Source: Mycobacterium rhizamassiliense | GTDB taxonomy: Bacteria > Actinomycetota > Actinomycetes > Mycobacteriales > Mycobacteriaceae | Length of the DNA: 64,000 nucleotides | Direction of reading: 5' to 3' | Assembly (NCBI RefSeq): GCF_900157375.1 | Contig: NZ_LT721901.1 | Coordinates: 1,511,606 to 1,575,605 of the forward strand | Shown here: positions 44,133 to 53,276 of the stretch, piece by piece | Numbering within the stretch: position 1 is the stretch's first letter | How the letters are laid out: each line of letters begins with the position of its first letter | Made by a program: the position numbers and the translations under genes | The notes under the pieces: model-generated | The model's database searches: none | What the model saw: only the letters and a program-made list of their open reading frames with translations | Told to the model about the DNA's origin: nothing

Positions 44133-44285
44133 TCAACGCGCATCAAGTTCGATACCGAGTTCTTCGAGCTCACGTTCGGCCCAAAAGATTCGACCCGAAT
44201 ACTCCAACGGCTTCTCGCAGGCGGCGAGGATGGGTGTGCCCGAATCGATGATGATCCCGATGGGCATTCCCACCCGGATGCTGGC
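44133..44285 (-). pseudogene. Dehydrogenase-like C-terminal fragment
   Basis: The minus-strand frame reads IRVGMPIGIIIDSG, then ILAACEKPLEYSGRIFW, AERELEELGIELDAR and a stop at 44133. It is preceded in frame by a TAG (44286-44288). The style matches the end of a mycobacterial SDR, but the rest of the gene is missing or frameshifted. It may be what is left of a gene lost when the neighbourhood was rearranged. Confidence 0.4.
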
Positions 44286-44444
44286 CTATCCTCGACGGCT
44301 ACTCTCTGGGGAACCCACCCGCGACAAATACCTGATCGTCGACGGCGGCGCACTCGCAGGCACCGGCGCCCACTCCTACACCGCCGGCAGTTGACTGTGT
44401 GGCGCGGTCGAGGGCATGACGAATTAGCCGCCGAATCGCGCGGA

Positions 44445-45227
44445 TCAGAGGTTCTTCCTCACTAACCACTCGCAAATGACCTCGGCGACGTCCTGCCACC
44501 TCGGCTCGAGCATCATGTTGTGCCCCATTCGGGGGAACAGCGTCGCCTGCGTCCCGTAGGCGCGGGCGGTGGCGTGGACCTCATCGTTGGTAAGCGTGCC
44601 GTCGTCCTCGCCGCCGAGTACGAGCATTGGCGTGGAGACCAAGTCAGGCTTGGGCAGCCGGAAAACGGCATCGAGGAAAGCGGCGCGCAAGCTCTCCCGC
44701 TGGCAGCGTGCGGCGGTTGCTTCGACGATGGGGTTGGGGGTGTCCCTACTAAACAGCGCTGCGCGGGGGCGCCGGGTGAAGACCTCATGGTTCTGGCCGC
44801 GGGCGATTGCGCGCATCGAAATAAGCGGGTGGGTGCGCCACACCCGAAGCGCGCAGCGCAGGACGCCCCGAGGCGGTACAGACGCCATGAGGACTGCCGC
44901 AGGCATGTCGTCGCGGTGTTCAAGATACTTCTGGATGATGAAGCCACCCAGTGAATGGCCGACGAGTATGGGTCGGCCGCCGAGTTGCTTTGCGGCCGTA
45001 TCTATATCGTCGACATAGTCGGCGACGGAGAGCTTGCGCAGCGGCTTGTCGGACGCGCTGCCGCCGTGCGCGCGCAGGCTCAGCGCGGCCGCGCGGAAAC
45101 CGCGGTTGGCGAAATAGTCGAGGAAGTGCTCGTTCCAGCACCACGCGGCGTGATGTCCCCCATGGACGAACAGCAGCGGTGTTTCGTGCGCACGCGTGGT
45201 GAGCCCCTTGTCGATGATCTCCAGCAT
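44445..45227 (-). CDS. Alpha/beta-hydrolase (esterase/lipase-like)
   Basis: The 260-aa protein has the oxyanion motif FVHGGHHAAWCW, Ser in the elbow VGHSLGGFI, the acid in GGEDDGTLT, and His in MGHNMMLEP near the end. These are all elements of a small serine hydrolase. It is transcribed divergently from an epoxide-hydrolase-like gene. The substrate is unknown; the surrounding catabolic genes suggest ester or lactone hydrolysis. Confidence 0.88.
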   Translation of the reverse strand: MLEIIDKGLTTRAHETPLLFVHGGHHAAWCWNEHFLDYFANRGFRAAALSLRAHGGSASDKPLRKLSVADYVDDIDTAAKQLGGRPILVGHSLGGFIIQKYLEHRDDMPAAVLMASVPPRGVLRCALRVWRTHPLISMRAIARGQNHEVFTRRPRAALFSRDTPNPIVEATAARCQRESLRAAFLDAVFRLPKPDLVSTPMLVLGGEDDGTLTNDEVHATARAYGTQATLFPRMGHNMMLEPRWQDVAEVICEWLVRKNL

Positions 45228-45435
45228 CCGCGCTCCCGCCGGTTAATAAAAACGTCCGAATGCCGTCGTCGACCGTAGTGACGTCGAACTCGAACACCCA
45301 GCCTGGACCATACACACACTCGCACTGTCTAATCGCGGGTTTTGTGGCGTGATCTCCGCTTCGCGCTTGCGCCATGAGCGTGCTCGACCATACATTTACC
45401 CCCATGCGTCTACCGTCGCGCGTAGGTCGGCCAAC

Positions 45436-46377
45436 GTGACAAATCAGCCCGAGGTGTTGGAGGTCGACCTAGGACATCTCCGAATGAGCGCATTGGCATG
45501 GGGTCCCGAGCGCGGGCGACTCGTCGTCTGTCTGCATGGCTTCCCCGACAGCGCATGGAGCTGGCGCCACCTGGGCCCCATTCTCGGCGCCCAAGGACTT
45601 CGTGTCGTTGCACCATTTACCCGCGGCTACGCTCCGACGAGCCTGCCTGGCGACGGGGACTATCACATCGGTGCGCTGATGTATGACGCCGCGGCATTGT
45701 GCCGATCGCTCGGCGGTCAGGGCAGCGCGGTGCTCATCGGACACGACTGGGGCTCCTACACCTGCAACGGACTGGCAGCCCATCCGCGCTCGCCATTCGC
45801 CGCCCACATCAGCATGTCCGTGCCGCCGATCAAGGGAATAACGCCCCGGCGCAACACTGCGCGACTGTACGTGCCGCTGATGGCCCGGCAACTGCGAATG
45901 AGTTGGTACATCATGTTTTTTCAGCTGCCGTTTCTCCCGGAACGGTTGATGCATCGAATCATTGGCCGGCTTTGGCGCGACTGGTCACCGGAGCTTGTCG
46001 ATCCCGCCGACGTCCATGCTGCACTGGCGGCGCTGCCGACGCTTCGACACCGGGCGGCCGCCCTGGCCTACTACCGGTGCATGGTGCGCAATACGCGCCC
46101 GCTGGCGGTCTATGCGGACATGCACGCCTATAGCAGAGCCATGCCGCGGGGTCGATTCCTGTACCTGCACGGCACTCGTGATGGCGCGTTGCATCCAGGC
46201 TTCGTGCAGATACTCGCCAGAGCCCTGCCTGAGGACGGCGCACCGGTCATGATTGAGGGAGCTGGGCACTTCATCCAGATCGAACAACCCGCGGTGGTAG
46301 CCGGCCACATCCTCGAATTCTTGGCTGGTGACACCGCGCATCCCAGGCCGCCGGGCGACCAAGGGCAGGTGGGCTGA
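45436..46377 (+). CDS. Epoxide hydrolase-like alpha/beta hydrolase
   Basis: The product is 313 aa from GTG 45436 (VTNQPEVLEVDLG); the open frame begins at 45349 but the early part is not protein-like. It has HGFPDSAWSW with the HGFP oxyanion loop, an Asp nucleophile in IGHDWGSY (instead of Ser), the acid in HGTRDGAL, and His in GAGHFIQIEQP. Asp as nucleophile points to an epoxide hydrolase or haloalkane-dehalogenase-type enzyme. It ends 254 bp before the convergent monooxygenase gene. Confidence 0.83.
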   Translation: MTNQPEVLEVDLGHLRMSALAWGPERGRLVVCLHGFPDSAWSWRHLGPILGAQGLRVVAPFTRGYAPTSLPGDGDYHIGALMYDAAALCRSLGGQGSAVLIGHDWGSYTCNGLAAHPRSPFAAHISMSVPPIKGITPRRNTARLYVPLMARQLRMSWYIMFFQLPFLPERLMHRIIGRLWRDWSPELVDPADVHAALAALPTLRHRAAALAYYRCMVRNTRPLAVYADMHAYSRAMPRGRFLYLHGTRDGALHPGFVQILARALPEDGAPVMIEGAGHFIQIEQPAVVAGHILEFLAGDTAHPRPPGDQGQVG

Positions 46378-46405
46378 TCACCGCGGGACTGACTTCATTG
46401 CAAAA

Positions 46406-46423
46406 GCTGGTCACCGGACCAGC
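46406..46423. terminator. Hairpin between convergent genes
   Basis: GCTGGTC-ACCG-GACCAGC is a perfect 7-bp stem with a 4-base loop, 29 bp after the epoxide hydrolase-like gene. No U-run follows, as is usual in mycobacteria. A bidirectional terminator role is inferred. Confidence 0.4.
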
Positions 46424-46631
46424 ACTCGGGAACCCTTGCGCCACCGGCGTTCCTGGTTGTCCCTGTGCTCGGCGGCTACTCCCCCGCGCGGGCGCACATG
46501 GAATGTGCGGCTACCAGGCGGCCCGCCACGCTCTGGCCCATCTTGCGCGCAGGACATGACCGCTCGACTCGAACTCACGGCTGCAGCTCTCGACCGTCCC
46601 GCCATCGTTTCCTCCGCTCCTGCTGACGCCG

Positions 46632-48599
46632 TCAGGATTGCAATTCGTAGTCGTCGGGGTTGGGACGGTTGGTCCAGTTCCAGTAATCGAAGATGCGGAA
46701 GCCGTAGAGCGTGGGCACTGTGCCTGAGGAGTTCTTGTAGTAGCTGGCCACTGCTGGGTGGGTGTAGACCATGGTCTTGAGCCGCTCTTGGTTGCGGCGG
46801 TTGTAGTCGGCGCAGACCTCGGCCCGGGGCACCGCATACCGCGCGTTGTTGGCCAGCACCATGTCGATGCAGCCCAGGATGTAGCGCATCTGGCACTCGG
46901 AGTTGTAGATGATGCTGGCCCCGTTGACGGCGTTGGTACCCGGTCCGAACATGCAGAAGAAGTTCGGGAATTTCGGGACCGTGACGCCCAGGTATGCGTA
47001 GGGCGCATCACTCCAAGCGTCGTTGAGGGCGAGTCCGTCCAGGCCTCGGACGTTGATCGGCCCGAGTTGGTGGTTGACGTCAAAGCCGGTGGCCCAGATG
47101 AGCACGTCGGCTGGGCGGTGCACGCCGTCGATGGTCCTGACCCCGTCGGCAGTGATTTCGGCGATGCCGTCATTGATGAGTTCGACGTCGTCACGCTGCA
47201 GCGTGGTGAGCCAGGTTCCGTTGTCCTGCAACGTCCGTTTTCCCATCGGCGGGTAGTTCGGCGTCACCTTTTTCAACAGTTCCTCGTCGCTACAAAAGAC
47301 CCGCATCCATGCGATGAACATCTCGCGGATGCCATGATTGGCCGCACTGGAAGACAAGCCGCCGCTGTCCCAATCAGGGTCGATCGTCACCTGCTCGTCC
47401 AGCGCGTCGGCGATCGGCCACCACGAGACGAACCGGAGCCACCGTCCGTAGTACGGCAAGTGGCGGATCGCCCACCTGGCTGGATCGGGAATGGCAGCGT
47501 GGTAATTGATGTTCGGCGCCATCCACTGCGCAGTGCGCTGGTAGACGTCGACCTGCGCGGTCTGGTCCGCGATAGCGGGCACGAGCTGAAAGCCGCTGGC
47601 CCCCGCGCCGATGACCGCCACCCGCTTATCCGTTAGATCGACGTCGTCGCGCCAGTCCGCGGTGTGGAAGGCCGGGCCCTCGAAATCACTGGCACCCTTG
47701 ATGTTCGGGACCACCGGGTTGCTGAACTGGCCGACAGCACAGATGACCGCGCGCGCGGTCAACGATTCGTCGCGGCCGTCGTCCGTACGAATGGTCACCT
47801 GCCAGCTGCCGGTCCGCTCATTCCATTGCGCACGAGTCACCTCGGTCTGAAAGCGCACGTGAGGAGCAATGTCGTAGCGCTCCATGACATCGTTGAGGTA
47901 CTTCAGGATCTCCGGCTGTTCGGAGTAGTAGTGCGACCAGTGATCGGTTGGTTCGAATGAATACGCGTAGTACTGGTTGGCGATGTCGACGCGGCAACCC
48001 GGGTACCGATTGGCCTGCCAGGTCCCACCGACACTCGCCTGCTTCTCGATGATCGTGAACGGCACGCCGGCATGCTTGAGCTTGATGCCCGCGAGCAACC
48101 CAGCTTCGCCGCAGCCGATGACGACCACGGGGAACTCGCTGCGCTGTTCGGCTGTGGAGGCGAGCACTGGGCCGCGTTGGTCGGCGTCACTGAACCGCAA
48201 GTCGGCGGCGACGTAGTCCAGGTATTCGGCGGTGACCTGCCCGGCGGACATGACGTTGAGCATCGTCTGTAACTGGGCTGCGTCCGGGACGAACGGCGGC
48301 GGGCAGCCTCGATCGCGGTAATCGCAAATCACGTCGAACGCCCGATCGCGCACCGCCTGCTTGTCCGGCTCACTCATGCCGCCCTGCAGGTCCATGGCGA
48401 TGAGCATGAACGGCTTCGGTAATTCGTCCAGCAAGCCCACGTCGCCGGTCATGTGGACCATCGACATCAACAGCGACGGGACACTCGCCTCAGCCACCGC
48501 CGCCCTGATGACGTCGTCGGAGTCGTTGAATGGCAGGCCAATCAGGCGGGTCATCTCGTCTGTCGCGAGGGCGTCATCGCGCGCCGTGACATGAGTCAT
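46632..48599 (-). CDS. Baeyer-Villiger-type flavin monooxygenase
   Basis: The product is 655 aa from ATG 48599. The N-terminal 155 aa extension precedes the FAD Rossmann motif VIGCGEAGLLAG. The Baeyer-Villiger fingerprint F-x-G-x3-H-x3-W-(D) is seen in FEGPAFHTADWRD, followed by the NADPH Rossmann VIGAGASGFQL. It contains ATGFDV near residue 500. Such enzymes turn ketones into esters or lactones, which would suit the neighbouring hydrolases. An inverted repeat CATACA-N12-TGTATG lies just upstream. Confidence 0.9.
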   Translation of the reverse strand: MTHVTARDDALATDEMTRLIGLPFNDSDDVIRAAVAEASVPSLLMSMVHMTGDVGLLDELPKPFMLIAMDLQGGMSEPDKQAVRDRAFDVICDYRDRGCPPPFVPDAAQLQTMLNVMSAGQVTAEYLDYVAADLRFSDADQRGPVLASTAEQRSEFPVVVIGCGEAGLLAGIKLKHAGVPFTIIEKQASVGGTWQANRYPGCRVDIANQYYAYSFEPTDHWSHYYSEQPEILKYLNDVMERYDIAPHVRFQTEVTRAQWNERTGSWQVTIRTDDGRDESLTARAVICAVGQFSNPVVPNIKGASDFEGPAFHTADWRDDVDLTDKRVAVIGAGASGFQLVPAIADQTAQVDVYQRTAQWMAPNINYHAAIPDPARWAIRHLPYYGRWLRFVSWWPIADALDEQVTIDPDWDSGGLSSSAANHGIREMFIAWMRVFCSDEELLKKVTPNYPPMGKRTLQDNGTWLTTLQRDDVELINDGIAEITADGVRTIDGVHRPADVLIWATGFDVNHQLGPINVRGLDGLALNDAWSDAPYAYLGVTVPKFPNFFCMFGPGTNAVNGASIIYNSECQMRYILGCIDMVLANNARYAVPRAEVCADYNRRNQERLKTMVYTHPAVASYYKNSSGTVPTLYGFRIFDYWNWTNRPNPDDYELQS

Positions 48600-48606
48600 T
48601 GCGCCA

Positions 48607-48632
48607 CCATACATACTTAATTCCGTGTATGG
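48607..48632. promoter_or_regulatory. Operator-like dyad upstream of the flavin monooxygenase
   Basis: CCATACA (48607-48613) and TGTATGG (48626-48632) are perfect 7-bp arms separated by 12 bp. The same arms with the same 12-bp spacing recur at 50132-50155. It is 8 bp upstream of the monooxygenase start. Confidence 0.6.
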
Positions 48633-48892
48633 CCGCGATCAATTCGAACTAGGTAACGCGGTCTTGAATCGCCGTGGCAGCGCCGGGGCGTGCTCACCAC
48701 GCTGAACATGTCGATCAGGTGTGCTGCCGAAAGCCCTCGGGTAGGCCACCCAGATAACCCGTTCCTGTCTCTAACGCCGGCCGACGCGTCTGGAAGCAAG
48801 GCTGGCTCATCGCCCGCCGCGACGACCCCACCCAGATCCCGGCAGGGCAGACCGCGACTACTTCGGGGCGTTGGACGTCGGGGGGTACCTGA

Positions 48893-49039
48893 GTGTTCGC
48901 AACGGTGTGCTGGATCGCGGCACTGCCCGACTATCTGGACGCCACAAACGGATTCACCGCAGCAGGCGAGCGGACCGGCTCGCTGCCATTCGCCGTCATC
49001 CTGACCGTCGTGACTATCGCGCTGACCATCGGCGCATAG
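48893..49039 (+). CDS. Possible 48-aa small membrane protein
   Basis: GTG 48893 has a run of six G seven bases upstream as a Shine-Dalgarno. The product reads VFATVCWIAALPDYLDATNG, then a Gly/Thr stretch, and ends in a hydrophobic helix PFAVILTVVTIALTIGA. It is preceded immediately by a stop, so the start is constrained. It may be genuine or the end of a decayed membrane protein. Confidence 0.3.
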   Translation: MFATVCWIAALPDYLDATNGFTAAGERTGSLPFAVILTVVTIALTIGA

Positions 49040-49146
49040 TTGGCAACGCCCGCCGGGTCAGCGTGACCGAACCCGTCCAGGGACCGATGCCGGCGCGAAC
49101 TTGGACGCGTTGCGACACAATGGAACTCCCTCGTGGTCGCTCGGTC

Positions 49147-50082
49147 TCAGGCGAGTCGGGATCCAGCCGGCTGATCGAAGAACGTGGTCATGTCAACGCC
49201 GCGCTCGTATTCGGCCATCCACACCGCGGCCCACTCCGGCAGCGGCTGGTCGGCCGGATTGTGATACGGGGCCTGCGAGGCGATCAACCGGCCCACCATC
49301 GCGACCAGTTCCCGCGAGGGCACATCGTGAAATACCGTTGGCGGCCATGTGTTTCGTGACGGTCCCAGGAATCGGGGCCGTAGCCGAGCCTTCACCTCTC
49401 CCAGCGCCATATACGACGTCATCGCCGTATATGCGGACATTCCACGTTCGGCCTCGGGTACGTGTCGATCGAAACCGCGGGCGATCACGTCGACGACCGC
49501 GAGCACGTGCTTGGCCGTCGCCCGGGCGTACTTGGTTCTCGTCCACCGGCTCGGCGTCAAGTGCTGACAAATGATCAGCCCGGAACTGCGGTGCTCGATC
49601 TCCTCGACGAAGTGCCACAAGATGAGCGCTGCGATGCGTGGATCGCCGCCACCGAAGATCGAGTGACGGTGATCGAGAAACATCTTGAACAGTGGGGTGA
49701 ACGTCGCTTCGATATTGGCGACGTAGGAGACATGGAACTGCGTGGAGTGGGTCGCCAACAGATCGTCAAACAGGTCCGAGACCTCGCGCTGGGTCTCCTT
49801 GAGCCCCGGGTACTGCTTGATCAAGGTGTTCATGTGCTTGCGGTGCGCCCACGAGTGCTGACCTTCCTGCCGCGCGAAGGCGTCGGCCTCCTCAGCCACG
49901 GCAGGATCGGTGATCAGGTCTTTGGCGTCTCGCAACGCGCTGATGATGTACTGCTCGAACGGCACGGCAAAAAACGTGAACACGTTGCCGAAGATCCCCG
50001 CCACCGGGTTCGCAGGCTGCCACTGAAACGGCACCGATGCGTCGAAAGTCCACGGAAGCTTGCGGATCACCAAGTCACTCAT
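49147..50082 (-). CDS. Metal-dependent hydrolase family protein (PF10118-like)
   Basis: The product is 311 aa from ATG 50082. It has ARQEGQHSWAHRKHMN and ILWHFVEEIEHRSSG, two Glu/His-rich helices as in the PF10118/COG3687 predicted metal-dependent hydrolases, whose layout resembles ferritin-like di-metal proteins. The length fits the family. It is divergent from the amidohydrolase at 50305 over a 222-bp promoter region with the CATACA dyad. The reaction is unknown; family members are linked to lipid or hydrocarbon genes in mycobacteria. Confidence 0.82.
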   Translation of the reverse strand: MSDLVIRKLPWTFDASVPFQWQPANPVAGIFGNVFTFFAVPFEQYIISALRDAKDLITDPAVAEEADAFARQEGQHSWAHRKHMNTLIKQYPGLKETQREVSDLFDDLLATHSTQFHVSYVANIEATFTPLFKMFLDHRHSIFGGGDPRIAALILWHFVEEIEHRSSGLIICQHLTPSRWTRTKYARATAKHVLAVVDVIARGFDRHVPEAERGMSAYTAMTSYMALGEVKARLRPRFLGPSRNTWPPTVFHDVPSRELVAMVGRLIASQAPYHNPADQPLPEWAAVWMAEYERGVDMTTFFDQPAGSRLA

Positions 50083-50131
50083 AGGGCCACACATCCTCTC
50101 GGACAGGCTTCGTCGCCGTCACGTCATCGAG

Positions 50132-50155
50132 CATACATATCGCATGTTTTGTATG
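50132..50155. promoter_or_regulatory. Operator-like dyad in the hydrolase/amidohydrolase promoter
   Basis: CATACA (50132-50137) and TGTATG (50150-50155) are separated by 12 bp, matching the site at 48607-48632. It lies 50 bp upstream of the metal-dependent hydrolase start. Confidence 0.6.
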
Positions 50156-50304
50156 GTGTGGTCCGACTCTAAAGGTCGCAAGCTGCCCGCGCAAGATTGG
50201 TGGGGTTTTGCACCATCCACTTGCCGCCGCGCGTATGGTCGACCTTGACGGGCGAGCCGCGCCCTGACGCGACTGCTCCTCCGACGGCGAAGGGATTTCG
50301 GGCT

Positions 50305-52116
50305 GTGCCCTACGACACGATCATCCGCAACGGACGCTGGTTCGACGGGACCGGTGCCCCCTCGGCGATCCGCAACATCGGTATTCGCGGCGGACACATC
50401 GCCGCAGTGTCGGGCACTGACCTCGACGAGGACGGTTGCCCTCACGTCATCGACGCCACGGGCCAGTGGGTGCTGCCCGGGTTCCTCGACATTCATACCC
50501 ACTACGACATCGAAGTACTGGAGGGCCCGGGCCTGACCGAGTCGGTCCGCCACGGCGTGACGACGGTGGCGTTGGGCTCCTGCTCGATCTCAACCATTCA
50601 CGTGAGCGCCGAGGAGGCCGGAGACTTATTCGGCCGTGTCGAGGCGATACCCCGCGAGCATGTGATCAGGTCGCTAGGCGCGCACAAGACGTGGAACTCC
50701 GCTGCGGACTACATCGCCGCGATCGAGGACCGGCCGCTGGGCCCGAATGTGTGCTCATTCATCGGGCATTCGGATATCCGCACCGCCACCATGGGCCTGG
50801 CGCGCTCGACCGACAACCACATCGCCCCCACCGCAGCCGAGTTGGCGCGCATGGAACGAATGCTCGTCGAGGCATTGGATGCCGGATTTGTCGGGATGTC
50901 GTCCAACCAGCTGAAGTTCGACAAGCTCGACGGCGTCCTCTGCCGATCTCGCACGCTGCCATCGACGTACGCGAAACGACGCGAATACCGCCGGCTGAAC
51001 AAGTTGCTGCGGGCCCGGGGCCGCGTCCTGCAATCCGCACCGGACATCAACACGCCGCTGAACATGGCCTTACAGGCGCTGCAATCCGTGGGGTTGTTCC
51101 GCAAATCGTTGAAGACAAGCCTGCTGGCTGCCGCCGACGCCAAGTCCAATCCCCTGGCGCCGTACATCCTCAAGGGGCTGGCCGGGGTCGTCAACGCTTT
51201 GGGCGCTAACTTCCGTTTCCAGCACCTCCCAGTGCCTTTCACCGTGTACGCCGATGGAATCGATTTCGTCATCTTCGAGGAATTCGGCTCCGGCCAGGAA
51301 GCGATGCATCTGAAGGACTGCGTCGAACGCGACGAGTTGATGGCCGACCAGGCCTACCGGCGCCGATTCCGCAAGGACTACGACCAGAAATTCGGCATCC
51401 GGGTATGGCACCGCGACTTCTTCGACGCCGTGATCACCGATTGCCCCGACCCGTCGGTGATCGGCAAATCGTTCGGTCAGGTCGGCGTCGACCGCGGCGG
51501 CATCCATCCGGTCGACGCGTTCCTCGACCTCGTCCTCGAGCACGGCGCCGAGCTGCGCTGGTACACCACGATCTCCAACCACCGCCCCGAGGTGCTCAAA
51601 AAGCTCGCCACCGAGTCCTACATCCAGTTGGGATTCTCCGACGCCGGAGCCCATCTGCGAAACATGGCGTTCTACAACATGGGTTTGCGTCTGCTCAAGC
51701 ATGTACACGATGCCGACGAGGCCGGGCGGCCGTTCATGACGGTGGAGCGCGCCGTGTACCGGCTGAGCGGTGAAATCGCCGACTGGTACGGGATCGACGC
51801 AGGGCACCTGCGCACCGGTGACCGGGCGGATCTCTCCATCATCAAGCCCGAATGCCTCGACGCCGCGCTGGACGAGTACGCCGAGGAGCGCATCGACCAG
51901 TACGGCGGGCTATCGCGCATGGTCAACCGCAACGACAACGCCGTCACCGCGGTTTTCATCAGCGGTCAACAGGTGGTCGCCGACGGCAAGCCCACGCGTC
52001 TTCTCGGGACCGTGCGCACCGGCAGCTTCCTGCGCGCGGGCCGAGAGTCGCCTGCCGTTCCCCCTAACGCCGCAGTCCCGGCATCGTTGTCGACCGCCCA
52101 CGGGTCTGGTGACTGA
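50305..52116 (+). CDS. N-acyl-D-amino-acid deacylase-type amidohydrolase
   Basis: The product is 603 aa from GTG 50305 (VPYDTIIRNGRWFDGTGAP). It has the metal-binding HTHYDIEV near residue 70, further conserved segments GHSDIRTATMG and a late Asp in GFSDAGAHLRNM, and a C-terminal beta sandwich part ending in VADGKPTR. This is the COG3653 D-aminoacylase layout, about 570-600 aa. The true substrate in mycobacteria is uncertain. It is divergent from the metal-dependent hydrolase and precedes a TetR gene. Confidence 0.85.
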   Translation: MPYDTIIRNGRWFDGTGAPSAIRNIGIRGGHIAAVSGTDLDEDGCPHVIDATGQWVLPGFLDIHTHYDIEVLEGPGLTESVRHGVTTVALGSCSISTIHVSAEEAGDLFGRVEAIPREHVIRSLGAHKTWNSAADYIAAIEDRPLGPNVCSFIGHSDIRTATMGLARSTDNHIAPTAAELARMERMLVEALDAGFVGMSSNQLKFDKLDGVLCRSRTLPSTYAKRREYRRLNKLLRARGRVLQSAPDINTPLNMALQALQSVGLFRKSLKTSLLAAADAKSNPLAPYILKGLAGVVNALGANFRFQHLPVPFTVYADGIDFVIFEEFGSGQEAMHLKDCVERDELMADQAYRRRFRKDYDQKFGIRVWHRDFFDAVITDCPDPSVIGKSFGQVGVDRGGIHPVDAFLDLVLEHGAELRWYTTISNHRPEVLKKLATESYIQLGFSDAGAHLRNMAFYNMGLRLLKHVHDADEAGRPFMTVERAVYRLSGEIADWYGIDAGHLRTGDRADLSIIKPECLDAALDEYAEERIDQYGGLSRMVNRNDNAVTAVFISGQQVVADGKPTRLLGTVRTGSFLRAGRESPAVPPNAAVPASLSTAHGSGD

Positions 52117-52250
52117 CCCGCCCCGGATGACAATGACCGTGAGAGCACGAAACCGGCTTTGAGGACGACGATCGCCCATGTGGTGGTCGTTAAGAATTGG
52201 CTTACTCGCGGTAACGTTCTGGGAGTGACGATGCGGGACGATGGTCGCTG

Positions 52251-52934
52251 ATGCGTACTCATGGGTGGTCCGGTGCCACGCCAGCCGATGACGATGAGGC
52301 GGTTGCCCGCATCTTGGAAGCGGCGCGTCGCAGGATCGACCAGTCCGGCAGGGACTTCGGCATTTCCGACGTGGCCAAAGACGTCGGCGTCACCCGCCAA
52401 ACGGTCTACCGCTATTTTCCCAGTACCGAAGCACTCTTGTTCGCGACGTCGGTTGCGGAGGCGGCCCCATTCCTGGATAGCCTGGCCAAGCATGTCCGCA
52501 AGATCCATGACCCGGCCGAGGCTGTCGTCGAGGGAATTGCTCATACGTTGGAACGCCTGCCCCACGAAACCTATTTGGGTCTTCTGCTGACCCCAGGGAG
52601 AGCGAGCGCCTTCTCCGCCGGAGTCACCTCTGACATGGCAATGTCGTTCGGCCGGTCGTTGCTCGAGCGTTTGGACGTGGACTGGACCAGCGTGGGCATC
52701 ACCGACGACAACATGGATGGCCTCGTCGAGTTCATGCTGCGAATCTTTCAGTCACTGGTCATTGATCCAGGCCGACCTCCGCACCACGGCCAAGAGCTGC
52801 GGCAATTCCTGCGCCGCTGGGTGGCACCGGCGATCAAGTCGGGAGCTACGATCACGCGGCCAGCCCGACGAGCCGGCGCCAAGAGACCAAGCTCACGAAC
52901 AGCGGCGGCAACGAAGCGCAAGGTCGCGACCTGA
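52251..52934 (+). CDS. TetR-family regulator with basic C-terminal tail
   Basis: The 227-aa protein starts at ATG 52251. The HTH is at about 20-70 (GISDVAKDVGVTRQTVYRYFPSTEALLFATS). The C-terminus is unusually rich in Arg, Ala and Lys (RPARRAGAKRP, then TAAATKRKVAT), which may add DNA contact. It lies 134 bp after the amidohydrolase and could be the regulator of the CATACA sites. Confidence 0.85.
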   Translation: MRTHGWSGATPADDDEAVARILEAARRRIDQSGRDFGISDVAKDVGVTRQTVYRYFPSTEALLFATSVAEAAPFLDSLAKHVRKIHDPAEAVVEGIAHTLERLPHETYLGLLLTPGRASAFSAGVTSDMAMSFGRSLLERLDVDWTSVGITDDNMDGLVEFMLRIFQSLVIDPGRPPHHGQELRQFLRRWVAPAIKSGATITRPARRAGAKRPSSRTAAATKRKVAT

Positions 52935-53276
52935 ACGACGGTGGTAGAGGGCGGCCACGCAGTCCGAGCTGCCCCAATTAGTTCGTGGGCAGCCGACGCA
53001 CTCGCCTGTCGCGAATGCTTCGTCAGCGGATGTCCTTGCGGTCACAGCGCTGACGAGCCCGAAATCACTTGGACGACAGCGCATCTGACCCACTGTCTCC
53101 ACGTCGCATGCATCGGGTCACTCGTCATTAATCGACACCGGCCGTTCGACGCGTCGCAGTCAGTGGTCTGAACGGGCCCGCGTCACAACAGCACGATGGC
53201 GATGCCCTCCTGTTCGGAGCGCCGAAACACAAGAACCGTGATGACAGCATTGACAATCAATGTCGCCACTGTCAAT
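52935..53276. other. Intergenic region between convergent TetR genes
   Basis: This is 342 bp with no accepted gene. CATTGA-CAA-TCAATG (53248-53262) is a perfect 6-3-6 palindrome, and ATTGACA (53249-53255) pairs with TGTCAAT (53270-53276). It lies next to the 3' end of the second TetR, so it could be a transcription-end hairpin rather than an operator. Confidence 0.4.

Larger units (their letters stand above)
43978..44444. other. Intergenic region with operator-like palindrome and gene remnant
   Basis: This is 467 bp with no intact gene. It contains the perfect 17-bp palindrome at 44042-44058 and a 50-codon dehydrogenase-like C-terminal remnant at 44133-44285, both described separately. A GC-rich 98- to 160-codon set of frames here is a shadow of that remnant. 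Confidence 0.5.
48600..49146. other. Intergenic region between divergent-facing units
   Basis: This is 547 bp. It holds the operator-like dyad above and a 48-codon ORF (48893-49039) described separately. Otherwise I see no gene. Confidence 0.4.

Noticed and set aside
44057..44353. 98-codon and longer frames in the intergenic region
   Set aside because: Low-complexity, Arg/Ser-rich; the only protein-like part is the 50-codon remnant in another frame.
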